From Acinetobacter lwoffii (GTDB taxonomy: Bacteria; Pseudomonadota; Gammaproteobacteria; Pseudomonadales; Moraxellaceae): a DNA stretch of 64,000 nt. A program made the position numbers and the translations under genes. Within the stretch, counting starts at the first letter, position 1; each line of letters opens with the position of its first letter. The stretch lies in contig NZ_JAMXXP010000001.1 in NCBI RefSeq assembly GCF_024129355.1, forward strand, positions 186,001-250,000, in the 5' to 3' direction. Shown piece after piece: positions 1 through 7,333 of this stretch. Below the pieces are notes generated by a model, which did not search any database, was not told the origin of the DNA, and saw only the letters and a program-made list of their open reading frames with translations.

Positions 1-17
1 CTTGTGCAGATGGTGAA

Positions 18-359
18 ATGTATTTCGCTCAAAGAGAGGATGGTAAGTGGTTTCGATACAGTGACGGCTATCAAAAGTGGCTTGAATATTGGGGTAAGTG
101 CGATCCGATGGATGTGGCAATCAAACTGACCGATATTAAATCTGAAATTGACCAGCACTATTACGGCCGAAGTGAAGCAGAAGAATTGGCTGCCTATGCA
201 GAGCTGAGCCAGGAAAAAATTGAAGGTGGCGCAATGCTGATCGGGGATTTCAGTAAGGTTCGAGAGCGAATTCAATCTGTGTTTGATGATGATGGGGCCG
301 ACTACGTGACCGACATCCGTAATCACATTAGCCCAACTACAGTGGTGATTGAGAGATGA
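18..359 (+). CDS. Hypothetical phage protein
   Basis: A 113-residue protein of unknown function, the first complete gene of the window. A TGA at 14-16 just before it is probably the stop of the preceding gene, so it is likely in a tight operon. The protein is acidic and aromatic-rich at the N-terminus, with no membrane segment or recognisable motif. Its stop overlaps the next start by four bases (ATGA), indicating translational coupling. Confidence 0.6.
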   Translation: MYFAQREDGKWFRYSDGYQKWLEYWGKCDPMDVAIKLTDIKSEIDQHYYGRSEAEELAAYAELSQEKIEGGAMLIGDFSKVRERIQSVFDDDGADYVTDIRNHISPTTVVIER

Positions 360-760
360 GTGAATTTGAAAAGTGGTTTGAGGATCAAGACTTCTACACA
401 AACATGCGATTCATCCATGGTGACAAGCTGTTTGATAAGGATGGCGATGTATATCGAGTGCTGCCGGTTCAGATGACTTATCAGGGGTGGAGTTCACAAC
501 GTCAGCGTTCTAAGGATGAATTTGTCGCACTCACTCAGGAATGGCACACCAAAGGATGGAATGCTCGTCAGGGTGAGGTTGATGACTTAAAAGCCCAGCT
601 CAACAACATGGAGGCTTGTTATATCGAGAAGAAGAAGGAGGTTGAGGAGCTGCAGGCTAGAGCCAATAAAGCGCTATCAGTGACAGGGAATTACTGTGAT
701 GAGGATGATGCAGCCTTATTGGTCTTTGTTTTGGAGAAAGCCCTGCGAGGTGAGTCATGA
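356..760 (+). CDS. Hypothetical phage protein with coiled coil
   Basis: A 134-residue protein whose start overlaps the previous stop (ATGA) and whose end overlaps the next start in the same way. Residues about 65-105 are rich in Glu, Lys, Leu and Gln in heptad-like spacing and probably form a coiled coil. The N-terminal part, with many aromatic residues, resembles short accessory proteins of Acinetobacter phages, but I do not recognise the family. Confidence 0.6.
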   Translation: MSEFEKWFEDQDFYTNMRFIHGDKLFDKDGDVYRVLPVQMTYQGWSSQRQRSKDEFVALTQEWHTKGWNARQGEVDDLKAQLNNMEACYIEKKKEVEELQARANKALSVTGNYCDEDDAALLVFVLEKALRGES

Positions 761-1131
761 AAGCAATAAAAATACCGTGTGAACATGACTTGCTAAGCAA
801 GAACCACAATGTCTGGGCAGATGCTGTAATGAGGTGCAAAGGCGGAAATCCTTACTGTGGCGCAGATGGATTCTGTCACGCAGACGGGAAGTGTTTTGCG
901 GATCAGGAACTCACAAGAGAGCAGGCTATTTTAGAGGTAGATCGTTTGGCTCAGGAGCTTCATCAGGCTAAGCAGGAAAATGACAATTTAAGAACTTCTT
1001 CTGCGAGCTTAATCAAGCAGCTTGAATTTGCATTAGAGCAGAACAAGAAGTCTGGAAAATCAGAGCGAGTTTTTGCAATTCGATATTGCATTGGTGAGAT
1101 CAAGAAAACTTTGCGAGGTGCCAATGCGTAG
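757..1131 (+). CDS. Hypothetical phage protein with Cys-rich N-terminus
   Basis: A 124-residue protein, coupled to the gene before it by an ATGA overlap. The N-terminal half holds six Cys between residues about 5 and 47 together with several His, suggesting metal binding or disulfides. Residues about 60-100 look like a helical coiled coil. Function unknown. The next gene starts inside its last codons. Confidence 0.6.
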   Translation: MKAIKIPCEHDLLSKNHNVWADAVMRCKGGNPYCGADGFCHADGKCFADQELTREQAILEVDRLAQELHQAKQENDNLRTSSASLIKQLEFALEQNKKSGKSERVFAIRYCIGEIKKTLRGANA

Positions 1132-1405
1132 AGCCGCAAAGGTTGATGCAAATCAGACTGAAATTGTTAAAGCGTTACGTCAGGTTGGGGCAAGTGTTCA
1201 ATCACTTGCTTCAACTGGCAAAGGTTGTCCAGATCTACTGGTAGGCATTCGGGGATTAAATTTCTTGATTGAAGTGAAGGATGGGGCAAAACCTAAATCA
1301 GATAGAAAACTCACACCAGACCAAGTGGTATGGCATCAGACATGGCAAGGCCGTGTTTATGTGGTTGAGAGTGTGGAACAGGCATTAGAAGTAATTAGGG
1401 TTTAA
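1124..1405 (+). CDS. VRR-NUC-like nuclease
   Basis: A 93-residue protein with the core of a PD-(D/E)xK nuclease: PDLLV with Asp37, then a beta strand ending in IEVK with Glu50 and Lys52. The order and the small size fit the VRR-NUC family of phage nucleases, thought to act as Holliday-junction or branched-DNA nucleases. I chose ATG 1124, which has GAGGTG at 1115-1120 at normal spacing; a longer reading frame back to 1073 lacks a ribosome site. It overlaps the previous gene by eight bases. Confidence 0.75.
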   Translation: MRRAAKVDANQTEIVKALRQVGASVQSLASTGKGCPDLLVGIRGLNFLIEVKDGAKPKSDRKLTPDQVVWHQTWQGRVYVVESVEQALEVIRV

Positions 1406-1416
1406 GGGTGGATGGG

Positions 1417-2112
1417 ATGGCTTTAGTAAAAATTTGGGATAAAGAAATTAAAGGGAAATTGTGGGGTGTTGGGGATATTCACGGCTGCTACAACCTGCTT
1501 ATGACTCGACTTAAAGAAATTGGCTTCGACTTTGAAAATGATTTGTTGGTTGCGGTTGGCGATCTGGTGGATCGTGGCATTCAGAATGAAGAATGTGTAA
1601 GCCTGATTGATGAGCCATGGTTTACATCCGTAAAGGGAAACCATGAGGATTTGGTCATCATGGGTGATGTTAATCGCTCTTACTTCAATTGCCATATTCA
1701 AAATGGTGGTGAATGGTTTTATGACCTGGATTACCAGGTTCAGCGCGAAATCATTAAAAAATTAAAAACACTTCCGATTGCATTAGAGATTAGCCACAAG
1801 GGTAAAAAGTTCGGTTTTGTCCATGGTCATATTGAGCAGAATGACTGGGATGAGTTTAAGGATGAGCTTAATAATTTTGATAAAGCTCAACACATTATTG
1901 ATCACAAGCGCTTCCCAACAGAATTAGCCATGTGGGGTCGTGAGCGCCTGAATGACGAGAATCCGCAATATACCCATGTATCAGGGATTGATGCGGTAAT
2001 CATGGGGCATACGGTAACCCAGAAGCCATGCAAGCGCGATAACTGCTACTGGATTGATACCGGTGCAGTGCATTGGGGAACAATGACAATTTTAGATTTA
2101 AGCAAGATTTAA
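1417..2112 (+). CDS. PPP-family metallophosphatase
   Basis: A 231-residue serine/threonine-type phosphoprotein phosphatase. The three metal-binding motifs are in order: GDIHG (Asp20, His22), GDLVDRG (Asp49, Asp52, Arg53) and GNHE (Asn75, His76), followed by a later VHGH and a GHT motif that supply the remaining metal-site histidines. The size fits lambda phosphatase (221 residues). ATG 1417 is preferred over GTG 1408 because AGGG at 1405-1408 is correctly spaced for it. It sits among nin-like genes, as lambda ninI does. The substrate in the host cannot be told from sequence. Confidence 0.88.
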   Translation: MALVKIWDKEIKGKLWGVGDIHGCYNLLMTRLKEIGFDFENDLLVAVGDLVDRGIQNEECVSLIDEPWFTSVKGNHEDLVIMGDVNRSYFNCHIQNGGEWFYDLDYQVQREIIKKLKTLPIALEISHKGKKFGFVHGHIEQNDWDEFKDELNNFDKAQHIIDHKRFPTELAMWGRERLNDENPQYTHVSGIDAVIMGHTVTQKPCKRDNCYWIDTGAVHWGTMTILDLSKI

Positions 2113-2124
2113 GAGGGAATAGGG

Positions 2125-2679
2125 ATGAATGCGATGGTTGAAAAATTTGAACAGTTTGAATGGTTGATTCGGGGTACTACAGCAAAGTCACCTAACTTTG
2201 AGCCTGTGGTACATGGGACTAATGAGAAGCCTTTAACGTATCAGGATAAATTGGGGGCTATTGCTTCAATGGATACCGCTCTGGCGAAGGCAATTGCTTC
2301 AGTTATCGTATTTGGCCCAGCGGCAAAAGCTGACTTTGATCATGTGCAGGAACATTTGGCAAATATTATGATTTTGAATGCAGTCCAAGATAAACGTCGT
2401 GAACCGGAAGGAATCAAGATTAAAGATTTAGCCAAACGTGTTGCTTTTATGGTAATTCAGTTCGCCTTAGAGCCGACCTTCGAAGATAACTTTACTGCCA
2501 AAGGGCGGTTGCATCTTGCAGCTGGTGTTAGAGAGTCTGAGATGAGCTTGAAGGCTTATGATTGCACATGGAAGCAGTACGAAAAACTGATGGCACTAGC
2601 GATTGACTCTGCAATAGATGAGGCAGCTAAAGCTATTAGAAAGTACAAGAAAAATACCTACAAAGAATTTGAAGCATAA
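2125..2679 (+). CDS. Hypothetical phage protein, possibly a late regulator
   Basis: A 184-residue mostly helical protein with a GAGGG ribosome site. It is the last gene before a stretch with a candidate promoter, hairpins and terminators (2700-3322). The C-terminal part (about 135-170) resembles a helix-turn-helix arrangement with alternating helical segments and a basic tail. Its position resembles that of Q-type antiterminators, but no Q motif is recognised, so the regulatory role is a guess. Confidence 0.6.
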   Translation: MNAMVEKFEQFEWLIRGTTAKSPNFEPVVHGTNEKPLTYQDKLGAIASMDTALAKAIASVIVFGPAAKADFDHVQEHLANIMILNAVQDKRREPEGIKIKDLAKRVAFMVIQFALEPTFEDNFTAKGRLHLAAGVRESEMSLKAYDCTWKQYEKLMALAIDSAIDEAAKAIRKYKKNTYKEFEA

Positions 2680-2716
2680 AGCTAGTAATATTTTTCTGAT
2701 TCAGGTATTCTTTTTC

Positions 2717-2783
2717 TATACTGGTCGTATTACGGTTCAACCGAGACCAAGTCATTAAAGCTCGCCAAATGGTGGGCTTTTTT
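2717..2783 (+). promoter_or_regulatory. Candidate promoter with short terminated leader RNA
   Basis: TATACT at 2717-2722 would serve as a -10 box; no good -35 is seen. It is followed at once by an inverted repeat (GGTC 2723-2726 with GACC 2745-2748, enclosing GGTT-C-AACC) and then by the intrinsic terminator at 2757-2783. A transcript starting near 2728 would be about 55 nt long. The layout resembles a phage late promoter with an early pause and terminator. Confidence 0.3.
2757..2783 (+). terminator. Intrinsic terminator
   Basis: AAGCTCGCC pairs with GGTGGGCTT (one G-U) around a short AAAT loop, followed by six T. The same 28-base sequence, with one change, recurs at 3099-3126. Confidence 0.8.
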
Positions 2784-2843
2784 GACATTATTTATTCATA
2801 AAATTAAGTGATAATGCCTTTTTGTTTTTGAGCTCTAATTGAA

Positions 2844-3083
2844 ATGGCGATTTTAACTGTTAAAAAACTAGAAGATACTCTCGGTAAATTAGTGGCTGAA
2901 GGCAAAAAGCCTGAAAAGATTTTATTAGGCTATAAAGCGTATGGCGAGCTAATGAATGATCGTAGCTTTTTTGAGGAAGTGGCTGGCTCGGCAATGGATC
3001 CAAACAAACGAAAATATAAAAATATTAAAATTAAAGTCACTCAAGACGAATACCAGTTTGAAGTGAAGTGTTCAAAAGAATAG
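2844..3083 (+). CDS. Small hypothetical phage protein
   Basis: A 79-residue basic protein of unknown function with an alternating charged and hydrophobic pattern and no membrane segment. The ribosome site is weak. It lies alone between two nearly identical terminators (2757-2783 and 3099-3126), which suggests an independently transcribed cassette acquired as cargo. Confidence 0.6.
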   Translation: MAILTVKKLEDTLGKLVAEGKKPEKILLGYKAYGELMNDRSFFEEVAGSAMDPNKRKYKNIKIKVTQDEYQFEVKCSKE

Positions 3084-3098
3084 GTTTAAGCATCAAGG

Positions 3099-3126
3099 AA
3101 AGCTCACCAAATGGTGGGCTTTTTTG
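3099..3126 (+). terminator. Intrinsic terminator, repeat of 2757-2783
   Basis: AAGCTCACC pairs with GGTGGGCTT and is followed by a T tract. It differs from the upstream terminator at one base. Confidence 0.8.
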
Positions 3127-3322
3127 TTGTCTGTAAAAAGGCAACCCATTCCTGCTGGAGTGCTGACCAGTGGAACATGCCTTTGAGTAAACTTCCTTCG
3201 GGAATCTAGACTAGGGAGTAGCGTCCCGACCTAAAGAGGATTGAAAGCAAGTAAAGCAGACCGTGCATGTTAGGTGTGTGTGATTGTGAGTAGCGTCTGG
3301 CCCTGCGAAAAGGGCTTTTTTA
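3127..3322 (+). ncRNA. Candidate structured phage RNA
   Basis: A gene-free stretch between two terminators holds several hairpins. TTCC-TTCG-GGAA at 3193-3204 is a classic UUCG tetraloop stem; GGGA/TCCC closes a stem at 3214-3227; and GCCCT/AGGGC followed by six T at about 3300-3320 is an intrinsic terminator. The ten-base word GAGTAGCGTC occurs at 3216-3225 and again at 3288-3297. No open frame of useful length is seen. It may be a non-coding RNA or a processed leader; the 5' end is not defined. Confidence 0.4.
3300..3322 (+). terminator. Intrinsic terminator
   Basis: GCCCT and AGGGC form a stem with a GCGAAA loop, followed by TTTTTT and ATTGCC. Confidence 0.75.
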
Positions 3323-3362
3323 TTGCCCTGAGAAATACTAGTGTAATCACACCAAGTTAAAA

Positions 3363-3394
3363 TGCTTGATTAACCAGGAAGGAATCTTGCTTAG
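3363..3394 (+). repeat. Decayed copy of the 3485-3517 leader
   Basis: TGCTTGATT..CCAGGA..AATC.TGCTTAG occurs here and at 3485-3517, where it carries the ribosome site and start of the 41-residue gene. In this copy the start codon is TTG and the frame closes after twelve codons. Apart from this, 3323-3509 holds nothing I can name. Confidence 0.5.
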
Positions 3395-3509
3395 TTCGAC
3401 AAAGTTAATGACATTATTTCAGTAATGAATATTATAAATTTATGTTTTATAAGTGAAAATAACTGACATTTCTTGCGACATGATTGCTTGATTGTCCAGG
3501 AGTAAAATC

Positions 3510-3635
3510 ATGCTTAGATTACTGATGTGCTTATTCGGCCTACATGGTGCGACTGAGATCGACTACACAGTTGATGATGAAGAAATCAAGGTGTGTCGGG
3601 ATTGTTTGAAAGAAGTGAAGCAGGATCACTCATGA
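3510..3635 (+). CDS. 41-residue phage protein with paired cysteines
   Basis: A short gene with AGGAG at 3498-3502 at good spacing before ATG 3510. The product begins MLRLLMCLFGLHG and ends with a CRDC motif and a charged tail. The start and the C-x-x-C resemble small phage proteins of the DUF1660 kind, but the family match is only by eye. Function unknown. Its 3' end overlaps by six bases the end of the reverse-strand membrane-protein gene. Confidence 0.55.
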   Translation: MLRLLMCLFGLHGATEIDYTVDDEEIKVCRDCLKEVKQDHS

Positions 3636-3818
3636 GAATGGATCGTGTTTTGTTTTCTTTGCTTCAAGGTAAGCTAAAGTCGAGGCTACAAGTAGCAATA
3701 CTCCAATTACTATGAAAAATGCATCCCCGGTATAAAACCCAAATCCAAAAGCAATAACACCTGCAGCAAGTAATAATACAGAGAGTACCAGTAAAAAAAT
3801 GTATTTCATGACTTGCAT
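3630..3818 (-). CDS. Small two-helix membrane protein
   Basis: A 62-residue (or 59-residue, from ATG 3809) protein with two hydrophobic helices, about residues 5-27 and 33-50, separated by a short FYTGDAF turn, and a basic C-terminal tail. It is transcribed against the surrounding late genes, as many prophage morons are. No family recognised. The gene is probably real because of its clear two-helix composition, but no strong ribosome site is visible. Confidence 0.5.
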   Translation of the reverse strand: MQVMKYIFLLVLSVLLLAAGVIAFGFGFYTGDAFFIVIGVLLLVASTLAYLEAKKTKHDPFS

Positions 3819-3910
3819 CGCATTAAAGTAATAATTGAATTAACTTTAAAGTGATATTGTTAACATTACATTAACAAAGTATTATTTTTTCGAATATATT
3901 ACGGTAAATA

Positions 3911-3948
3911 AAACCCCTCGCATTCTAGATGTTGAGGGGTTTTTCTTT
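3911..3948 (+). terminator. Hairpin terminator
   Basis: AACCCCTC pairs with GAGGGGTT around a 14-base loop and is followed by a T-rich tract. It separates the reverse-strand gene from the next forward cluster. Confidence 0.7.
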
Positions 3949-3965
3949 TCTTATTGGTGGTACCC

Positions 3966-4139
3966 ATGACAGATAAAGTACAAGCTAAACAAGACTTAGA
4001 ATTTTGCAGTACTGAGCTGTCTAAGTATCAGAATCTCAGCAGATCTGGATTGACGCGTCATCAAATGATAGTAATCGATGAAATTATAATTAAGCTGAAA
4101 GAACGCATTAATAATTTACGGTTCACGCTGTATGCGTGA
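3966..4139 (+). CDS. Small hypothetical phage protein
   Basis: A 57-residue helical protein of unknown function. ATG 3966 has GGTGG at 3956-3960; the in-frame TTG at 3954 is less likely. The middle contains a run of Ile residues in an amphipathic helix. The end overlaps the HNH-like gene by eight bases. Confidence 0.6.
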   Translation: MTDKVQAKQDLEFCSTELSKYQNLSRSGLTRHQMIVIDEIIIKLKERINNLRFTLYA

Positions 4140-4407
4140 TGCAAAGCGATTAGCTGCAATCAGAAAGCTGCCATGCATTCGATGCGGTAATCCCAATAGT
4201 CAAGCTGCTCATTCAAATTCAAGCCGTGACGGTAAAGGGCGCGGAATCAAGGCTGATGATAGCAAAACCGTTTGCCTATGCCAGTCATGCCACCATCTGT
4301 TCGATACCTTCCAATTGGGTAATCGGGCAGAGAGTGAAGCAATGTTTGATCAGTGGCTGGTGAGAGTGGATCGGATGTTGGTGATGGAAGATAGAGAGGT
4401 GTTTTGA
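4132..4407 (+). CDS. HNH-like / DUF968-type zinc-motif protein
   Basis: A 91-residue protein with two zinc ligand pairs: CIRC near residue 15 and CQSCHH near residue 50, with AAHSN and a conserved Asp-Asp between them. The pattern is that of the small His-Me-finger nucleases of lambdoid nin regions (DUF968/DUF1364/Ref-like). It probably binds or cleaves DNA during recombination. Neighbours support this: a NinB-like protein follows two genes later. Confidence 0.7.
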   Translation: MRDAKRLAAIRKLPCIRCGNPNSQAAHSNSSRDGKGRGIKADDSKTVCLCQSCHHLFDTFQLGNRAESEAMFDQWLVRVDRMLVMEDREVF

Positions 4408-4739
4408 TGAAGCAAGCTACGTTTTCACCGGTATTTGCATCAATGTATTGCGGCCTATGTGACATTGCCAGAAATAACGGCTATGCACTAACAGTCCACG
4501 GCACCATGAATCTTGATTTTGATTTAGTTGCCATACCTTGGACAGATCAGGCAATTGAGCCGGAAGATTTAATCGAGTTAATAGCTGATCGCTGTAATTT
4601 GCTAACTGATCAAGAGTTCGGCACAGGGATTTATCAGAAGGCTCCAGAAATTAAGCCGCATGGTCGATTGGCTTGGTTAATTATAATTGGTAGTGGTGCT
4701 GCTTTGGATATTAGTGTGATGCCTAAGCTAAGTAATTGA
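4407..4739 (+). CDS. Hypothetical phage protein
   Basis: A 110-residue protein starting at ATG 4407, whose first base is the last base of the preceding stop (TGATG). The C-terminal HGRLAWLIIIGSG segment is hydrophobic but probably a buried strand rather than a membrane helix. It looks like a conserved phage protein found next to ninB; no function known. Confidence 0.6.
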   Translation: MKQATFSPVFASMYCGLCDIARNNGYALTVHGTMNLDFDLVAIPWTDQAIEPEDLIELIADRCNLLTDQEFGTGIYQKAPEIKPHGRLAWLIIIGSGAALDISVMPKLSN

Positions 4740-4772
4740 AAATATTATCGTACGAAGTTTTAGGAGCAGGAA

Positions 4773-5261
4773 ATGCAAAAAGCCGTGTTTCCTATCCAGT
4801 CGCATGCAGACATCACTAAAGCCATTAACTACATGCACGCCAATTACACTCAAGCGATTAATGAGGGTAAGCCTTTAAGGGTGGTGATTGATCAGAAACA
4901 GGATGATAGATCAACTGCGCAGAATCGTTTGTACTGGATGTGGTTAGGTCAGATCGAAAGGAAGACTGGTCAGGATAAAGACTCACTCCATTACGAGTTT
5001 AAGAAGCGCTTTCTGATTTATATCTACCGTCGTGATGATCAGGATTTTGCTGAGACATGCAATGCGATTGCCATGCTCAAGCAGAACGAGTGTGAAGAAT
5101 ACCGGGTGATTGCAGAGCAAGTGATCAGACTTTGCAGCACTACAAAATTAAGCGTTAAGCAGATGACCGAGTATTTGAATTATGTGCATGACTTTGCTGT
5201 GGTGAAGTTGGGTGTGCATTTAACTGTGCCGGATGATTTGAAGTGGTGTTGTGTAGAATAG
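4773..5261 (+). CDS. ninB: NinB-like recombination protein
   Basis: A 162-residue protein matching the NinB (lambda Orf) family: the signature TAQNRLYWMWLGQIE lies near residues 47-61, and the C-terminus carries the typical LSVKQMTEYLNYVHDFA helix. Lambda Orf binds single-stranded DNA and SSB and replaces host RecFOR in phage recombination. Spacing to the previous gene is 33 bases, with AGGAG before the ATG. A terminator follows. Confidence 0.85.
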   Translation: MQKAVFPIQSHADITKAINYMHANYTQAINEGKPLRVVIDQKQDDRSTAQNRLYWMWLGQIERKTGQDKDSLHYEFKKRFLIYIYRRDDQDFAETCNAIAMLKQNECEEYRVIAEQVIRLCSTTKLSVKQMTEYLNYVHDFAVVKLGVHLTVPDDLKWCCVE

Positions 5262-5271
5262 ATATTTCAAA

Positions 5272-5305
5272 TTTCAAAAAGCCCATCAGGTAGATAGGCT
5301 TTTCT
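5272..5305. terminator. Bidirectional hairpin
   Basis: AAAAGCC and GGCTTTT enclose the hairpin at the end of the ninB-like gene; it also ends the reverse-strand gene at 5332-5514. Confidence 0.6.
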
Positions 5306-5331
5306 TACTAATCAAAAGATTGAGCGATGAT

Positions 5332-5514
5332 TTACTTTTTATCTGTATTTTCTTTTTGATCATCTTGCTCTTTAGTGGAGGTTGTATCATTTTGATTGGG
5401 TTTATCTTGTGTAGGCTTCTGTGTATGGTTTTCTGATTTAGGCTTGTTTTCAGTAGCATTATTTGAAAATTGATTGAAAGAAGCTTTTTGAGCGGTATTT
5501 GTATTAACTAACAT
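5332..5514 (-). CDS. Disordered 60-residue protein
   Basis: A low-complexity, charged protein made mostly of Asn, Gln, Lys, Thr, Asp and Glu, with no hydrophobic core; it would be intrinsically disordered. A GAG-containing ribosome site precedes the ATG at moderate spacing and a shared terminator follows. It is reverse to its neighbours, as a moron would be. It may also be a chance frame in AT-rich DNA. Confidence 0.4.
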   Translation of the reverse strand: MLVNTNTAQKASFNQFSNNATENKPKSENHTQKPTQDKPNQNDTTSTKEQDDQKENTDKK

Positions 5515-5756
5515 AGTTTTCTCAATTTTTGTTGCCGAAGATTCGACCTATTCAGAGTGACATACTAGTAGCACTTACAATGGGATGATTTGGAGGGGTA
5601 AGTGTAGATATATGTAGGATTTAAATGTTTATCTCTTATTTATATTTCAAAGGTTTTTATAATAAACCGGTCGCCAGATTGATCTGTATCACTATTTAAA
5701 TAGTCAAGGTATTTAATTTATATCTTCTCGATACATTGCTGATACAAGGGGTGTAT
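5515..5756. promoter_or_regulatory. Intergenic region before the packaging genes
   Basis: An AT-rich gap between the reverse-strand gene and the packaging operon. A perfect 12-base palindrome CTATTTAAATAG lies at 5692-5703, with TTGATC just upstream. The late structural operon probably starts here, but no clear promoter can be fixed. Confidence 0.3.
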
Positions 5757-6194
5757 ATGGACGAAAAAGAATATTTCTGGAAAACCAAGAAGCGTCCAAT
5801 CAAAACCAAACCCCGCAATAAGCCACTACCGAAAGCCAAAGAAAAATACTTAGAAGCAGAAGAAACCCTATTTCAAGAATTAGAAGAACATGCCATTGGT
5901 TATCGTCGAAAGTTTCAATTTGAATCAACCAAAAATTGGCGGTTTGATTTTTATATTGTGAAGCTGAACCTTCTTATAGAAATTGTGGGCAGTCCATGGG
6001 CGGTTGGTCGTGGTGGGAAAAAGATAGCGAATTCATTTAATAAGTATGATCTTGCTGAAGATCAAGGTTATACATTTGTGCGCCTTGAACCTCATCAGAT
6101 TGAATCGGGTTATGCAATTAACTGGATTCGAAGTCAGTTAGAGAGATTAGAAGATGGAACAGTTCAGACCATTCTCGCCGACGGAGCTGATTGA
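5757..6194 (+). CDS. PD-(D/E)xK endonuclease-like phage protein
   Basis: A 145-residue protein starting at ATG 5757, which has AAGGGG about six bases upstream. The N-terminal 30 residues are very basic. The core RFDFYI (Asp64) and LLIEIVG (Glu75) followed by GRGGKK match the DUF559/Vsr-like endonucleases found beside phage terminases. A second acidic position, Asp98 in KYDLAEDQGY, completes the pattern. It may help in packaging or recombination. It overlaps the next gene by 41 bases. Confidence 0.7.
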   Translation: MDEKEYFWKTKKRPIKTKPRNKPLPKAKEKYLEAEETLFQELEEHAIGYRRKFQFESTKNWRFDFYIVKLNLLIEIVGSPWAVGRGGKKIANSFNKYDLAEDQGYTFVRLEPHQIESGYAINWIRSQLERLEDGTVQTILADGAD

Positions 6195-6795
6195 TCAGGC
6201 TGAGGAAGAAGAAGCCATTCGTTTGGCACCGGCACCAGAGCTTAAAGAATGGGTCGTGAATAACTGGCTTACTCTCGGTGGTGAGTTACATAACCCGGAT
6301 CATGATCATATTGCTGAATTACTGCATGACAATGAAGAGTTCCTTGCATTCGCCTGGGCTTCATCTGCCGCCGTAGCGAAAAAACGTATGGTGTTGGGCC
6401 AATGTGAAAAGGTCATGTTTAACGTAGGTGGGTGGAAGAAAGCACGCCAGGAACAACAGATGCGGGACTGGTTTGGCTTTGTACCTCAATATTTAATTAC
6501 TGTTGATGCAGCATTCTGTGAACAGGCTTCGGATCGTGAGTTCTGCCGCTTGATTGAACATGAGTTGTATCACATTGGTGTAGAGCGTGATGAAGATGGC
6601 GAAATCATTTATAGCGATATGACCGGACTGCCTAAGCATTACCTGGCTGGCCATGATGTTGAAGTGTTCTTTGGTGAAGTTAAGCGTTGGGGTGCAGACG
6701 AAACTGTGAAGCGATTGGTTGAGCTTTCAAAACAAGCGCCGTTTGTATCTGAAACAAGTATTGCTGCGTGTTGTGGGAACTGTGTGATTGGTTAA
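6154..6795 (+). CDS. Putative phage metallopeptidase
   Basis: A 213-residue protein with a zinc-peptidase motif HELYH (His136, Glu137, His140) in an otherwise mostly helical protein. Proteins of this size and motif (phage metallopeptidase domain) are regularly encoded directly before small terminase genes. The substrate is unknown. The C-terminal ACCGNC cluster may bind another metal. The gene overlaps the nuclease-like gene before it by 41 bases. Confidence 0.72.
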   Translation: MEQFRPFSPTELIDQAEEEEAIRLAPAPELKEWVVNNWLTLGGELHNPDHDHIAELLHDNEEFLAFAWASSAAVAKKRMVLGQCEKVMFNVGGWKKARQEQQMRDWFGFVPQYLITVDAAFCEQASDREFCRLIEHELYHIGVERDEDGEIIYSDMTGLPKHYLAGHDVEVFFGEVKRWGADETVKRLVELSKQAPFVSETSIAACCGNCVIG

Positions 6796-6841
6796 ATTTT
6801 TTTGCCTATCTTGTACGACGTAGAACGACAAAGAGGTGTTT

Positions 6842-7333
6842 ATGGCAGCATTAAAAGAGCCTGTAAAAATGTTTATAGTTCAGTCTCTTGCTTGCTTTGA
6901 AACCCCTCAACAAGTAGCAGACGCGGTAGAAGAAATATATAAGATCAAGATTGATCGAAAACAATGTCACAGTTATGACCCGACAAAATATGCAGGTCGT
7001 AATTTCAGTAAAAAATTAAAGGATTTATTTGAGCAAACTCGCAAAGAGTTTCGTGAAAATATTGATGATATTGCGATTGCTAACAAGGCGTTTCGTTTAC
7101 GTGAGCTTCAGAAGATGTATGAGGATTCTGGAAAAAATAAACGGGCAAAACAAAATCTGCTGAAACAGGCATTCCAAGAAACAGATGGCCGTGTGACAAA
7201 GCAGGAAATCACTGGTCCAGACGGCGGACCTATTCAGCAAGAAACCAAATCAACGCATCAATTCACACCAGATGAGCTTAACGGACTATCCGCGCAAGAG
7301 CTTTCGCGTTTAGCAATTAATGGCAAGTTATGA
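6842..7333 (+). CDS. Terminase small subunit (DUF2280)
   Basis: A 163-residue protein of the DUF2280 type, which in Acinetobacter and Pseudomonas phages precedes the large terminase. The N-terminal part contains a helix-turn-helix region around QQVADAVEEIY, expected to bind the packaging site; the C-terminal EITGPDGGPIQQ segment is typical of small terminases. ATG 6842 has GAGG at 6833-6836; a GTG just upstream overlaps that ribosome site. It overlaps the large subunit by four bases. Confidence 0.85.
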   Translation: MAALKEPVKMFIVQSLACFETPQQVADAVEEIYKIKIDRKQCHSYDPTKYAGRNFSKKLKDLFEQTRKEFRENIDDIAIANKAFRLRELQKMYEDSGKNKRAKQNLLKQAFQETDGRVTKQEITGPDGGPIQQETKSTHQFTPDELNGLSAQELSRLAINGKL

